From assembly GCF_964340395.1 (NCBI RefSeq), contig NC_135550.1, forward strand, positions 28,134,176 to 28,198,175: a stretch of 64,000 bases of DNA, read 5' to 3'. Position numbers and translations under genes: made by a program. Below are positions 1 to 41,500 of this stretch, piece by piece. The notes beneath the pieces are model-generated. The model saw only the letters and a program-made list of their open reading frames with translations, had not been told where the DNA came from and made no database searches. This DNA comes from Glandiceps talaboti. Its lineage: Eukaryota; Hemichordata; Enteropneusta; Spengelidae. The first letter of the stretch is position 1. Each line of letters begins with the position of its first letter.

Positions 1-48
1 TATTTTTCCAAAATTTGAAAAACCTGCAAGCTGTGACGCCATACATAC

Positions 49-26266
<26,218 letters not shown>

Positions 26267-29200
26267 CTGAAAATATAGCATATGAAATACAAGATTTAGA
26301 TGAATTATACAAAAATTTCTACTTGCATTGTAAAAACAGTACATGGAAACATAATACCAAATTTTTGCTGATGTGTCATTAGCATGAACCTGTGACCAGT
26401 TCCAAGGTGCATAGTGTGCCTTCCCATACAACGCCATGTATTTTGTATGCACAGAAGGTTGTGCACATGATACTCAGGAGGATGGTTGTCACCTGACCAG
26501 GTTGATAATTGGCAGGGGTGTACAAGCAGCAATTCTCATTGCAATTAGGCCCAGAGTCCATGAACATTCAGTCTTACATGTTTACTTTCACAAACATGAT
26601 ACATATTTTGGCAAATTTTCATCAAATGTAGTTACATGTATATTGTTATTAATCATGATTCAAAATATATGGTGCAACACATTAAACTGTGACTTCATTT
26701 ATAAATTTTGACATGATTTATGTGTACATGTCAAATTTCTTTTCACGAACATTTACATTGAGAATGGGGTGGGGGTGGGAAGCGTCATTCTTTTGTCTAT
26801 TTGAATGATATTAAGTTTTATGGTATTCATGACATTTACATTATACGAGATGATAATGGAATTAATTAAACTTCCATTGAGTTCATGACAGCAACTGCAC
26901 CACAAAGTAGGGTTCTTGTTGATTCCTAGTATGCATCATATATAGTCTTGTAACTAACAATGTGACTGACACTCAGCTGATATTTCATAATAACAAATCA
27001 TACTATTAGAACTATCATTTTATGTTATATTTACAGGGAACCTGTGACATAGCGTTATTCAACAGATGTGGATTATCACTTGTCATATTTGGTGTGTGTT
27101 GCCATGGTAACACCATGTCTGACAGGCTCTGATCATTTCAGACAGCAGCTGTCCTTACATAGAGTATTTAATGCCAAAGATGTGCAGAGAACATTTTTTT
27201 AATGTAAACCTGACTGGTCAGTACATGATATATGGAGAATACAACACAAAATTATTCTTTATTTCTTTTTGGATTCAAGCACTGGTGAATGAAAACAGTC
27301 TTTTATGGCAGACTTCAATGAAACTTTATGTACATACAAGGTATATGTATGATGATGGAGATACATTTGTTGTATGTTTGTGGTGGCTATCACTCAAATT
27401 GTATATCCCTGTCCTGTGTGAGGTCCATGGAATATTCACAGAAATGTTACCACCTAAAAGACTCTAGACTTAGGCTATAAGTCTAGATTCTTGAAGTATT
27501 GACATTGATGGTAATTATAGAAGAAGAAGCACCCATCTTCCAAGGTAAAAGATCCAGCTGTACCAATGGAACTAAAATGATAGTGACACTGAGGTGGACT
27601 TCTATTGAAATGGAAAGCCATGTCTGCATAATCTAAATCCATAACAGCTCAACAGTTGACAGAGGATCTTCAACCTTGTCAGATTCTTTGTAGCTAAAGC
27701 TATTATTCATGTCCTCTATGAAAGTGTTCCCATGTAATCTTTTACCTTACTTTAACATACATACATGCAAATAGAAATATATTGAATAATATTAATTACC
27801 ATTTGTGTTTTCTTTTCAACTCCTAATTTGGATTCAGCAGACTTTGAACAAGACTTTGCAACAAATACTTAGACAAACATCAATTTAAGTTTCACAAGGT
27901 CACCTTGTACTAGACTGAAAAGATCACAATGTAATATTCCACTACGTTATACAGTGATGTTGACTTTAACTTAAGTGAATTAACACACATGTTGTGGCAT
28001 GTATTTTAAATACATAGTACTGAGTCAGACATACAACACGCAGTTATCAAGGATGACAAACATAAAACAAATATGGGCAATTGATATTTCAAAACAATTA
28101 AATGTAAGACTTCACAGTTCATACCTTGAAATCTTGACACAGAGGTTAATGTCACAATAACAAAACTTGCAACTATTTATTTCTGAGTCATTTTCTATTG
28201 AGTATTCTACTCAGGGGGACAATCATTCCCACAGCTATTATCTTGAAAGGAAAGGAGTACGCACCAATTTGCTAGTCTTTTGACTAAAACAGCTGCGGTT
28301 TTCAATATTACTTGTTGGAAACAGAGTATCTTAGTCTTAGTTTTACTGCTTTTAATCTATCTGAGATAGCTGTAAGTACCTGATGGCAGACACTCTTTAA
28401 TTAGTCTTTTCACAATGTAATCCTAAATCGTGCCTATTGCTTCCAACAACCCATCAAACAGTAACAGCTTGTGTCATGAATTGTATGTGTTTTATTCTTA
28501 AGGAGATAAGCCTTGATTGACCTACGTAAATATTTCAAACAAGTGAAATTCAAATAATCAAACAAGATAGCTGTCATGGCGGATGTAAGTCTAGTGTGAT
28601 ATTTCGACTGTACTTTGTTTACTTTACATGATGAATCCCTGATCACTTCCTCTGCCATGCCATCATATTGTCATAGTAACCGAGTAATTTCAAGGTCATA
28701 TTCTGTCCCTTAAGTCTGAATTTCCTCCCTTTGCATCTTCAATAAACACATCTTACCTGCATCCACATTTTGTAATTATCATCTACAGATGCATGAATGC
28801 ACACAGGGATGCTACTATGACAACCATAAGGTCACCTTTCATATAATGGTTCACTACAATTTTATCTTCATTTATTTTCTATCAATGATAGAAGTCTAAA
28901 ATGGCAGCAATGACACAACAGTACAATCTACCACAACTTTCATATCAACTGATCACAAATCATCACTTGCTTTAATCATGCAAAGACCATAATTTATTTG
29001 GATCAGCATCCATGCAACTTCTCTTTTTAAAACCATTACCTCAGAGTAGTCATGCATTTATATATATATATATACCATATATTTACTCAACTAAACAAGA
29101 AATTGTAATTGCAAATTTAAAATCTGTATTCATATCTAATGGATTAGATGAATCAGGTAAATTGTTTTACTATTCCTATCAATTGTTTAAATCCCATAAC

Positions 29201-32200
29201 CTAACTTGATACTTGACCTGACTATTACAAATTATTAAAATGAAAAACTTCACAACATAAAATATTATACTTTATGACATAGCTGACATGTGACATCAAA
29301 CTCGATATTAGTGAAAAATAACTTCAACACAATCAATACTTTTTTTTACATTGCAAAAATCCACGTATTGATTTTTCAAGAAAGACAGTGGGGTAAAAAA
29401 TCAAAATCAATATGTAAATAGCACTCATTCTGTTAAATTCTTTCACCAATAGAGTTTGATAAGTACTAAGAAATATTCTGAGTACAATTGCGTTTTTTTC
29501 ACATTGCAATTGTACATGTACATGCAAGTTCAACCAGCCATCAATGTACTGTAGCTCAAACAATTTATGTGCTGGCTATTTCCTGCTGGCTAATTTTTAA
29601 CACAATATTGTCAAGGTCATTAAAGATATAATGGCAGGCTTTCTTTCTTTGCTATACTTTCCTGATATCTTTGCCCACTCATAAATGTTTCACAAAGAAA
29701 ACATGATTTGATCATTACACATAGTATTTGTTTGATACAATGGAAAAGATCTCGAATTGTTTTGATTATATTATATATTGCATTACATATATACAGCCAA
29801 ATAAAAAAGTGGTGTGTCACTGGTCACCCAACTGACCCTAGTTTAAGCTGCTAGCCCTCAAAAATTGTTTTCACATTCAAAAAGGTAAAATGGTGAGGAT
29901 TTATTTATATTTTCATGTCATTTTTTTCTGTTCCATATAATAGTTTATATATATACATCATTCAATTGTCATTATATTGAACTATAAAGGTAATATGTGA
30001 GATACCAAATTATGAATATTCTCTTCCGCTGTTAAAATTCCCATGCTGTCAGTTATTATTACATTTTAAGGTAAAATATTACATCCTTAACTATATAATA
30101 TGATGTTCAGTAAAGTTCTGATAAGCCTCTAAATATCATTTCAGTACTTGCTTCCTAAATAATGATATCTCTGGCTTCAATTTATGCATGCATTCATCAG
30201 TTTATTCCAAGAGCCATTTGTTGTATGAAAGGCAGTGCACAGTTAAGGTCAGACATATATTTTTATTGAATTATCTCGTCATAAATCACAATAGATTCTT
30301 GCAATTTGATAACTTTACAGGTAAATATATATGCAAATAAGACTGCTTATCATATATCACATCTGTACAAATACTTTACATAAGCTATCCATGAAGCACA
30401 TGATGGTGAACATTGTTACTGTGGCTACAGTTGCTCCATATATATTATATTAACTTTAATTTAATCTGGTAAAAATCTGTTGTTTTTCTTCAATGAGTAA
30501 ATTAAATATCATTACTTTGCAAAGCTAGGAAAGGCATAAATTTCAATGTGTAATGAGAAGGAAAAATTATTATGAGCAGCAAATCATTTGATACCCTGGT
30601 GCCAAGGTACCTACTGAATGCATACAATCAAATTCTATACTTTCTACTCAATAAATTCTCATCTCACTTATCAAATATTCATGGACAGTTCCAGGAAAAA
30701 CTATGTCAAACTAGCAATGATGTAGAAATTACCGACAATATTCATGGAAAGCATTCTTCCAGAGGCATTATGGATAAGAACTACATTATTTTTCCCATGA
30801 AGAAATATATTAATCTCACTTAGTTATTTGTAGTACTTCCTACAAGATGATGATTAATTAAGCTTTACACTTTGCAATTCAAAACTATGTCACGGCTTAT
30901 TACATTCATCTGATGTACACATAGAAATTTTAGCTATTAAGTACAGGAAACCCAGTTTGTTACATTTCATAATTAAGTGCATTCTCAATATAATACTAGC
31001 TTTAATACAGAGACGTGTCACGCAATGACGGATGACAATTAAAGACAAAACTACTATTATACAAGACAAAAATAAGAATATTCAGAATATAAAAATACCA
31101 AAATAATTATGATTGTTAGTCGAATATTTCAAAAGCATTTTTATTATACATTTCAATACATTCTTCATCATTTTTAAAACAAGTTCATGTAAAATAAACT
31201 ATAATAGACAAAGGGTTGACAAATATGAGTATGAGGTACCAAACAATACAATTATTATAACCACAAATTTCATATTTTCATCCTGAAATAGGCTATTTCC
31301 AAGGCTTAATAGGTAAATAATATTATGTTAATCTTCCATCTTAAATTTAGAAGTAGATCGATGTATATCATCATGGACAGCTTGTATATCAAGTTTTCCT
31401 TTTTAGGATTAAAAATCTTTTAATTAAACGATTGTCTATATCTGCAAGGCTTAGCTTTGAGGTAATTTTGAAAAGGTATACAAAATTACCTCACTAAACA
31501 CCAGACATCCTCTTTCTGAGGTGATTCTTCGCTGTCTTTCACTTCATTCAAATATTAAGAACAAGAAATGTTTTGTACAAACTTGAATAGATGATACTGC
31601 AATATTATTTGAGAAAACAGTAACTAGAAAACATCATGATATCTCAATATATTCTTTGTCTACAATAGCTGTGAATATTTTTTTTGAACACTCAGCACCT
31701 CAGAATTATTTTTGAATTTACATCATTTGACAAAATATTGACAAATACCATTGAAATGATATTTATACTTTCATTGTGGATCATTTTGGAGGTAAGATTT
31801 CATGATACAAGTTCAATTTCCAAATAGATAAAATAGTGTCTGCCAAAGGTATAAATTAGTTGAGGAGAAATTAAACTTACGGTGAGACAGTTGTACTAAT
31901 GTCTCATTTTATTAACTCTTGTAGTAAATCATAGTTTTCAGTTTACCAAATCTGATTCCAGCCAATGCAAATGCACATTTAAAACAATATACTGGTAACT
32001 TTTGTTAAGTGGTAGTAGGTGAATATTAATGAGATACTTTGGATAATTTATGATATTAATAGCGAGACTATATGTTTATTTTCACCATGCTATAGTCAAA
32101 TACTAGGTCAACTAGAGAGGGTGTGGTTTAGTCTCTAATAAACAGTAACATGGGCTTACATTACTTGAGGCACTTTGTGCTTGTTAAATCCTCACTGGTA

Positions 32201-32339
32201 ACAACCTACATGAATTGGTTTTCCATGTTAATGGAAAATGTTGGTTCTCCTAACAAAATTAGCCATATGTCCATGACAGGGGACTTTGTGGCATCACACA
32301 TCAAATACAAAGATGAATGAATCAACTGATATTTCAGAT
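26267..32339 (-). other. Upstream intron or 5' flank, no gene seen
   Basis: 6 kb of A+T-rich sequence upstream of the first recognised exon. Two weak minus-strand first-exon candidates occur (28757-28782 and 29040-29057); see findings. The ORFs of 60-100 codons here are within chance expectation for this composition. Confidence 0.6.
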
Positions 32340-32810
32340 TATAACACATCATCTGCGTGAGTCATGTTGCGATTGGTCAATGCCCTGTCACGTGGTATGC
32401 GTAATTTGAATACTGTTGCCCGGGAAATGACGATCTATTGCCCCATAGGGCAATAGTTCCATGAATGAAAAGTCGAGTGGACTATTGTCCGCCCATTGCG
32501 CATGCGTGAGCGTCTTCCTTGCAGACGACAAATATTCAGACGGGTCAATGGCCATGGCGGCAAATGATGTGTCTGTAGTGTCAGGTTTATTATAATAGTA
32601 TGAATGAGATGTGTTTTAAAACAAATGTTGACTGGCCTCTTGTTCGGGCAATAGCATATGTCAGTTCCCCCCTCGGGCCTGTCGATCACCCCAACATCAA
32701 CCTATTTCCCTTGGGCTTCGCCCTCAGGAAATAGGTTGATGTTGAGGTGATCGACAGGCCCTCGCGTTGAACAGACGTATGCTATTGCCCTCACAGCCAG
32801 TTGACATTTG
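32340..32810. mobile_element. CpG-rich foldback element (or promoter-like island)
   Basis: A sharp composition change, with more than 20 CpG in 470 bp. The right part, 32622-32810, is a long inverted repeat. Left arm from CAAATGTTGACTGG through GGGCAATAGCATATGTC and CTGTCGATCACC to CAACCTATTTCC; the right arm is its near-exact inverse, with a loop of about 16 bases around 32716. The left part repeats CTATTGCCC/GGGCAATAG at 32437 and 32447. It also has ATTGG (CCAAT box), CACGTG, TGCGCATGCG (NRF1-like) and CCATGGCGGC. The shared GGCAATAG motif ties both parts together, so I favour a foldback transposon; a true promoter is the alternative. Confidence 0.65.
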
Positions 32811-34109
32811 TATACTGTGACATGGCATATAAATGACTCCAAAAATGCTACCAAGTTACCTTGGAAAGTAGGTAATGGTGACCATGTGATGCTTTTTATA
32901 TTATACAATTTCATGCATAATGTCAAGGAGTGGGATGAAAACATTGATAATAACACATGGAAGTGCACAACATCCAAATAATTAATGTAAATTTCAACAG
33001 GTTATATACATCATATTATTATACTTCTGATTACAGGTATTGGTAAGGTTTGAATGTATTTATCATGACATATTTTAGATAACCTAAATGCCCTTTTCAG
33101 AGGTTAGCTATGAACTACAATTCATCCAGTAAAATTTAGTTTGTTTTTATTTTGTTTTGTTTTGTTTATTGCAGGGAGGGGTTTATTAAACTGATACTTC
33201 AATGCCTTTTAACTGCTATCTCCAACTTGCGCTATCTGAAAATACATAACCATCACATGACTTCTTAAATATTGAAAGTAATTTTCAAACAATGATCTAC
33301 AAATCCAGTCCACCATACACAGTGTTGACTGTTGATTATGTTTTAATAACACTATGATTTCCCCTTGATCTACATGAAAGTCATCAAAGTCTAATTGGTT
33401 CAAAAACCAATAAATCCCTTTATTTCCCACTAGACCTGACCAACAACATTTATTAACAATTTCCTAAAGACCATTGCTCCATTGGGACCTACTGTTTCTT
33501 CCATTTCAATGATCCTTCAGAATATTAAGTTATCATCAATATCATTCCCTTGATGTAATTACGACAAAGGATTTTCTTGCTCTCCTTTCCATTATTTTTT
33601 ACACAGGCCATTTTTGATAATGTTTGAATATTAAAACATGTATTTCATGGGAGACAATGACAATACAGGGAAACACTGTTAGAGACACTTATCATAATAT
33701 TTTTTAATGAATATAAATAGGGTACATGCTGAGTAGTAACTATCAGGATATGTTTAACATACTGTATCTGTACTATTAAAGTGAGATAGAAAAAATCCAA
33801 GTCACGAATGTGGCAATCATGATGGCAAGTCAAATACATATTACAGGAAAGCTATGCTCATTTTGGATCTAATGAAATGATTAAACATGCATAACATATT
33901 TCATTTGTAATACAGTCAGTATCTTAATTAACATTAAAACAGCAGTATTAGAGCCATTTTAATTTGAACTTTCCATATTTACTAGTTGCTATTAAAATTA
34001 TATATTTACTTGTCTTTTCTAATAGTCATGTGTATGGTTGAAATGCCTGGTTGCTATTTTCAAAACAATGTTATACTATGATCATTTTCTTTTTGTTTTA
34101 GTCAGTTGT

Positions 34110-34166
34110 TGTATGTATGTATGTATGTATGTATGTATGTATGTATGTACATGTATGTATGTATGC
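34110..34166. repeat. (ATGT)n microsatellite
   Basis: About thirteen GTAT/ATGT units with one ACATGT interruption near 34150. Confidence 0.93.
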
Positions 34167-35382
34167 ATGGTTTCAATATTCTCTTAGAGGATAGGGCTTA
34201 TATATAAAATGCCTCAACAATGATCAGAGATATGTTGAGAAGAATATGCAGTCACATGTACTACAACTACATTCATGACTGCATGGGTATGTGCCACTCT
34301 TAAAAGTCACCGTGTCCAGCTGAGTATTAACTGAAACATGCAGAATCAGCTAAACTGTGAAAAGCCCTCCTGCACACTAGAGGTTTCTATTACTTTTTGC
34401 AATGAAATGTCAGTTGAAATCACAGACACTGTAGGAAAACTACCTCTAACCTAAAATGCCAGAAACCAACTTAAATACAAATGAAAAATGTTCTAGCACT
34501 TTTTATCCTATCTTGAACATTTTAAACAAATTATCATTGCTATACCAATTCTTATAACATTTCACTCCAGCTGGCAACACTTGTCATTTTTACATACACT
34601 TTTTACATATTCCAAGTTGTAGGATACCTATATAATTTGGCTTTCTTCGATAAGTGCATTACACTTCTTATTTGACCATTTCTGTAATTTTTCAGAAGAG
34701 AATTCAATATTTTCAGAAAGGAAATTTATTTGGCCATTGAAGTTGTTATAATTTCTAAACTGAAATATGATACAGCAATTGTTTTGAAGAATCAAATCAT
34801 ATGGACAATATCGTATATCTGTATATCTGCAAAATATGACTACAAAAAATGACTTCAATTTCCTATTATCTGCTTTTGTTAAAAATTTCATGACCCCTCA
34901 ACTTTTACACTGTTCAGCATTTACACCTTGAAAATCAATACATTACAATCTTTCCATTCTTACTAATATGAACTCCGATAAACTCTCTTTTAGTACATAC
35001 ATTTACAACGAAACTCCATTGTATAGAACAGTGAAGTGTCTATATATATAGACAGTATGGTATGATACTTTGTAAAGCCATATTGCTTTTTATCCATTGT
35101 AACCATATTGAACCTTCTTCAAGAATAACATTTCCAACACATATTCGTAAATGTACACTTACATATTCTCCCTTAATCAAATATTGACTTATTTGAATTA
35201 TGCCAGGTTAATACTTATACAAGGTAACACATCAATACACCACTATCGTGGTCATAATATATTATTCACATTCACCCTACCCTTCTTTATACTTCCTGTA
35301 ATTTGGTAACAGAATGAGAATGTAAACCCTTTAATTTTTCTATTTCCTGTTTACCTGTAATCTTTCGGTTTTCCATTCTATT

Positions 35383-35462
35383 TTTAATTAAAATCATTCC
35401 ATACTCTTTGTAGATGTGTTTAATTAAAATCATTCCATACTGTGTAGATATTTTTAATTAAA
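35383..35462. repeat. Short tandem duplication, TTTAATTAAAATCATTCCAT
   Basis: The segment TTTAATTAAAATCATTCCAT plus AC...TGTAGAT occurs twice, about 36 bp apart, and a third partial TTTTTAATTAAAA follows. Confidence 0.85.
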
Positions 35463-38400
35463 ACCTGACGCGCCATGCCATCACTTATAGAGAACACTTG
35501 GTATAAATATACTCCTAGGCATAATTTACCATTTTAAAAACAGAGATCGATAAACTTCAGTTGGACCAAACCATTCTTTTTTATTAAACAAAACTTGAAT
35601 GATTATCACTGAAATTTAAGATACATTCATCATAATTGCTAAGATAAATTAGTTCAAACAAAGCAAGCCTATAAGGTAAGAATATAAAGTTGTGAGAATC
35701 TCACACCATAGTGTTTCAATTCACAGTTCTATAATTAGTCCCTATAGACTGTGTAATGGGTTGCTGCTTTCTCAATACTCTGTTTGGATTGCCATGACAA
35801 CAGAGTGCAAATATATAATTCTATATAAACTAGGTTAAAGTACTGCTACTTCACAGTTGGATTAATAAATGCAAACAAGTTGACATAACATATTTCTCCT
35901 GTTATTGTGCACAGTTTTCAAAAGATCTGATGAGACTGTATGATTCTGACAATTGGGTAATCTACTATCAACCCAAAACAAAGGTATGGCATCAAAATCA
36001 CACAATTAATTTATTCTGCTGACTTTAATGTAATAATTCAAGTGTTACAATACAGACCTAAGTATACAAGTTGTGCATTTTTCTTTAGACCCCCTCCTCC
36101 CCACTGATGAAATATGAACATGCCTTCAGATTATTTGACTTCTACAAATTGGATTCATAACCATCACTGGTGATGATGAGGAGTTTGTTTCACATCATTA
36201 CATATGCTTTGTTTTCTTACCCATCCCCATAGCATCAACATAATGGAATATGCCTATTGTCACGGTAAGCTGGATGAGGCTACTTCACAATGAAGTAGGG
36301 TCGAAGGATTCATAGTACACACCACCTGTTACAATATTTGTGAATCACCAAGATATTAAAAGCCAATATATTAAGAGCACATCCCACAAAGCAAATGGAT
36401 GTATTTCACAAATCTATTGACAGAGGGTACAATACCTGCCAATCAATCAGTTGGCTTACTGTCACCTTCATAGCTCAGTAAGGAAATTACCATGGATGGA
36501 CTGTGTGAAGTACTGTCATTTTTATTGACAAGCAGATTGACAAGTTTAATGATGTGATTTATATATGTATAATGCCTTACATCAGTCTTGCATTATTAAA
36601 ATACTCATAATTCTAAAGATTAAAACTCAATTCTTCAATCAAAAAGTCTTGTTTGTCATGAACTTAGATGTGGTCATTTCAAATTTCCTGCTAATCTAAT
36701 GCTTGAAAACTGACAGCTTTGTGTGTTGGGCTTTGGTGAATGATTTTGATTATCACTGTATTTAAACACTTCAAATGGATTGGGTAAACCTCCACCTACA
36801 TGTACTTGTATGTTAAATTACATCACTGATAATTTGAGAATAATTTATAATTATCAATGTCACTTATTTATGAAGAACATGCATTGAATATTTCATAATT
36901 TATGACAAAATATAATATGAAGTTTTCATAATTTTAATGTTACCGAATTGACCTCAACATTAGCACAGTATGAACATCATAGTGTCAAAGTTTATACTTG
37001 TTGTTAGCATTTCTAAAGTTTTGATATTATTATTATACTATCTAATAATATTTCACCTAATCAGTGGATTGTGTTCTTTTAGTTTTAATTATGATACTCT
37101 CATTACAGGACTATTAAAGTACACTTATTTAATAAGATGTTGAAACAATAGTTGAAACTGTAATATACAACAGTAAAGATTGCTACAGTAGAATTTCTCA
37201 CATACTTCACTCCATAGAAGGTTATGATATCTACCCTGACAAGGATGTCCCCATTACTATGTCAGTATAAGTTTGGTATTGAAGCATATGCCAGCTTCAC
37301 AAAAACTACATTTACAAATTTTTACCAATAAAAGCGGATGAAGAAGACTCAAAGAACAGCAGAGAAAATGAAGTACACAGAATTCATTGTTACAATTGTC
37401 ATGATAATGACTCCTTTTTGAATAATTAATATACACTATATTTTGTAAGCCCTGTAATATCTTAATATTTCAGCATAATAAGTTCTAGTCATAAGGAGTA
37501 CCTCTACTTGGAAGCATACCATCCTAGTATGCTATCTACCTCCACTCTCACCCCTACCCAGAGCACTATTCCTAATATATACAAATGTACTTCTAATAAT
37601 CTAGAATACTCTCTACGTAAGTCATCTCCCAAGTAAACCCAGTGTACATTTCTTTTATATCTAGTTCCTTCATAAATCCAACTAGGCAAGCCTTTTGAGT
37701 CATAGTTTCAGGTGCAAATGACACTTGACTTGAATGATATACTTTTATCGAGCTCTTAACATGGCTTCATATCCTAGCAACTAAGCAGGTGGTTGTCATC
37801 TAAATATGATGTTCTTTATTTGATTAACACCCTGAAGAAAACAGAACAAGTGAATATGTAAAAATGGTTCTATATATGACGTTCTCTATTTGTTTAAACA
37901 CACCTCAGAGAAAAGAACAAGTGAACATATGTTAAAAACAACTTTACATGAACCTCACATTCTTGCATTAAATACTGCATTCCTAATTGTACAATTTATT
38001 AAAGGAGTTATTTTAAATAAGAAAATATTTCTCTAAAAACCCATTGTATAATGTAAGTTCATGTGATTGCAGGTTTATGCCTACAAACTTTGTATATAAA
38101 GTTAAGTTTAATATATGAATTGGTAAGTTATATGAATCTGGATGATCAAACTGCTGTTTAATGAATTTGGTGGTTGACACTGCAAAGTTGTAACATGTAG
38201 ATTTAGACAGCATAGTTACCATGAATTATTCCTCATTACAACATATACACTTCATTTTATAACATGAACAACAATATTAACATGAACAACAATAAAGATA
38301 ACCACAACTATAATGAGTTCATACACAATATATAACTGCCATACCAAACAAATAAGTCTTTGTTCATCAAATAGCTTGCAGGTGTGAATGATACTCAACT

Positions 38401-38513
38401 GGCAATAACAATATGTAACATACCTATGTCAACTCTTAATAGATTTTCATATCTTAGCAACAGAACATGTGATTGTCTCCTGCTGTCAAATGAACTGTTA
38501 GCAAAATGCAAAA

Positions 38514-38572
38514 TACACACACACACACACACTCACTCACTCACTCACTCACACACGACACTGACAGACAGA
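38514..38572. repeat. AC / CTCA / GACA simple repeat
   Basis: An AC run, then five CTCA units, then ACAC and GACAGACAGAC. This resembles the low-complexity tracts that precede hairpin tails elsewhere, but no hairpin follows here. Confidence 0.9.
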
Positions 38573-41500
38573 CAACTTGCCATGACAGATACTGAATATT
38601 GCTCAGTTGTGCTAAAAATCTAAAAAAAAGAATAAGATGACAAATGTCACATCAAAAGCTCCCATTTTCGGCAAATGCTAGCCTTTTTTTTCGCCAATTC
38701 ACATTATACACATCATAACAAGTATGCCACAAGAATATCATAAGCGTGGTTGATTTATTGCTGGAAACTCATTCCAAGTACATGTGCACAGTGCACTGTT
38801 CATGTTATGGTTCATTAACCATTTCTTGTAATTTCACAAACAACAAACTAGTTATCATACATTATTGATAGGCCATTTTAAGTATGGTCAGCTGTGTGTT
38901 TTCTCTTGTATTTTATAATACATATAAAGTGCACTTACTGTTTGACCAACACATGTTACAGTATAAATTGTATTGCCTAAAGTTCAGTATCATTTGATAG
39001 ATTTACATTTAATCCACTATAATTTATTACTGCAGTAGTACTGTGCACCTTTGAAGACATCACGGAGACACTGCAAGCATACAGTACATGGTGAATCATG
39101 GTATTAAAACAGTAACATCAATGACAATATCAAGTACATCTGCTTATATTGAAATAAATGCTTTTACTTTTAAAAGAAACAATTAACTTAAAGTTGACAT
39201 ATTTGCTAAGGATTTCAGAAACTCAAGTTTACCTGTAAGCATACATACCTGGCCTAAAACTCCCTCATTTAGCCATTACTATGGGCATGATAACTATTGC
39301 TATTATTTAATATTCCTGTTTTTGAAGAGTAGCACAGTGTACCTCATCATACCTCTTTACTCAAGTACCCTTAGGTACTTCTCCGTCTTAAAGAGTTATC
39401 AACTCAGTGCTTCTGAGTAAGCCATTTGACCCAAAAATCCCATTTCAGACCTAATTCAGATATCAATGATGGGTAACCTTGTCTTGTCAATCTAAACATC
39501 CTACCTATTGTTGATATCCCATTGCATATCACTTGTAACGTAACAATGCATTTTACTTTCTTGCTTTAATAGTAATGTTTTCAGAACTGGAAATTATCAG
39601 AGACTGATATAGCACTAGTTGTCATAAAATTTGTATGTGATCAATTTTGAGAATTTCAAAAAATCATGTAAAATTTAAACAAGTATGATGTAATGAATAT
39701 CACTCTAAAACTCAAGTCTCCCAAATTATGCTCTTAGCACACACTTTCTATGAAAGCTTTTTAACAAGTAAGTATCGTTGGTAAATATGAGGTTGTAGGG
39801 ATTCAGAAATCATGTATAGAGACTGTCAAAGCACCTTATTTAATATTCAGTTTGTGGTTACTAAATGCTATCTTGATATCAGAGAGAAGTGTTGCAATGA
39901 TTCGAAGCTACCTGGCCAATGGCTTAATACATTCGCAAACAATCACAGCAAAGATATGGGTTGTGATGTATCATACAAACTGTACTCATTATGAAACGAA
40001 GATAAAAGCAACCAGGAGATACAATCACCTGTAGAAACCTATACCTGACACAATGAATATTAAATTGAGAAATAATTGTCCAACAAAACATTCCCAGAAA
40101 GAAAGAGTGCATAGGAAAAAAAAAATCATGAAAGACACAATATATGGAGCTTAATTGTTTATTTTTATGAATAATGAATTGTTCAGAGTATAGTGTGGAC
40201 AGGAAGGGCTAAATGTCATCATTCTATCAGAAATCAAAAATATTCAAAATTGACTTCAGGCAAAAATTTATACTGCTAGCTGTGTATTATTTTTACATGA
40301 TATTATATTAGATTACACAGTATATGATTACTATGTGGGAAATTTGAAATAAAAAATGTTTTTATTGTCCACCCACACATTTCAATAAACAATAAAGTAC
40401 ACAAAGACTTTTGTTATATCTTTTGTTCTCCATCAGCATGTCTTCAGTGTAATATCTGATAAAAAAAGTACATTTCTAAAATTGACAGTTTTATTGAATT
40501 AGGCCGCAAATAGTTGGATACAAAAAAAGGTCAATTTCAAGAACGTATAGAGAATTGCTAAATGTGACATAGACATGACTGTGACATATTAGTAGCCGTT
40601 CCATTAGATTGTCTACTTTGAATTTAAATCAGAAAGTGTTACATTTATTTGTCAAAAAGATGCATCAACTGGAGAATGAGTGAATACTTAGTTCCTAATA
40701 CGTTGACCTCTATTAACATGTACCTGTGCACACAAGACCATGTAAAGTAGAAATGTGACCTCTTGGCTTTCATTTATAGATCTGTTCAAACCAAGCAGTT
40801 GCTCTCAAATGCATTTTGTCACAGTGAACAAATGGAAGGAGTTCTGTTCATCAGTTAATTTCACCAGCTATTCTTCATTCAATTCATATTACTTAGTTGC
40901 ATGCTTTTCCTTCTTACTGACTCAGTGCATGAATACAAAGATTCTGTAGAGAATGTCAATTTAGGCTTGTACTTTCTCCTTACAATGTACGCTTTACAAT
41001 AAATCTCCCTTCATACACGGAAGAACACTTACATTATTTCTTGTTAGACATATACATGCAGTGGATAGTGACCTTTCCACACTAGTCGTCCAAATTTCAT
41101 CTTCATAAGCAGAAAATGCTTTATCTCGGAATGGATATCAAAGTCGTAATTTAAAAATGTATTCTTTTACATGTGCAATTTTGTTGCCATGCTGTATATA
41201 TGGAGGCTTATTTCTTTTCTTACTGGTTGTATTTTATCCAGGATATTCTCACAAACTTGCCTTATAGTGTAATTTAAGGTAAGTTATAATATAGTTGTCA
41301 ATTAAAATGTGAGTAGCCTAGTTTTGTTTGTTTATCCTATTCCCAAAAAATACAAAATTGCAAGAATTTTTATAAAGAAAACAAAAACAACACCGAATTG
41401 ATTTTGTACTTTTCTTTTCTCATCCCCAACATGTGAAAACTACTGCAATTCCTTTCATAGCCATGCATGCCAATCTTGACTGAATGTAGTGGCCTTCAAC

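Larger units (their letters stand above)
32811..38513. other. No gene seen
   Basis: 5.7 kb of A+T-rich sequence. It contains an ATGT microsatellite (34110-34166) and a short tandem duplication (35383-35462). I see nothing else I can support. Confidence 0.6.

Noticed and set aside
28576-28590. Plus-strand ATGGCGGAT followed by gtaagt, looking like a first exon and donor
   Set aside because: No promoter-like composition around it, and no downstream plus-strand exon with a recognisable product could be found. Similar ATGGCGG words occur in several repeats of this window.
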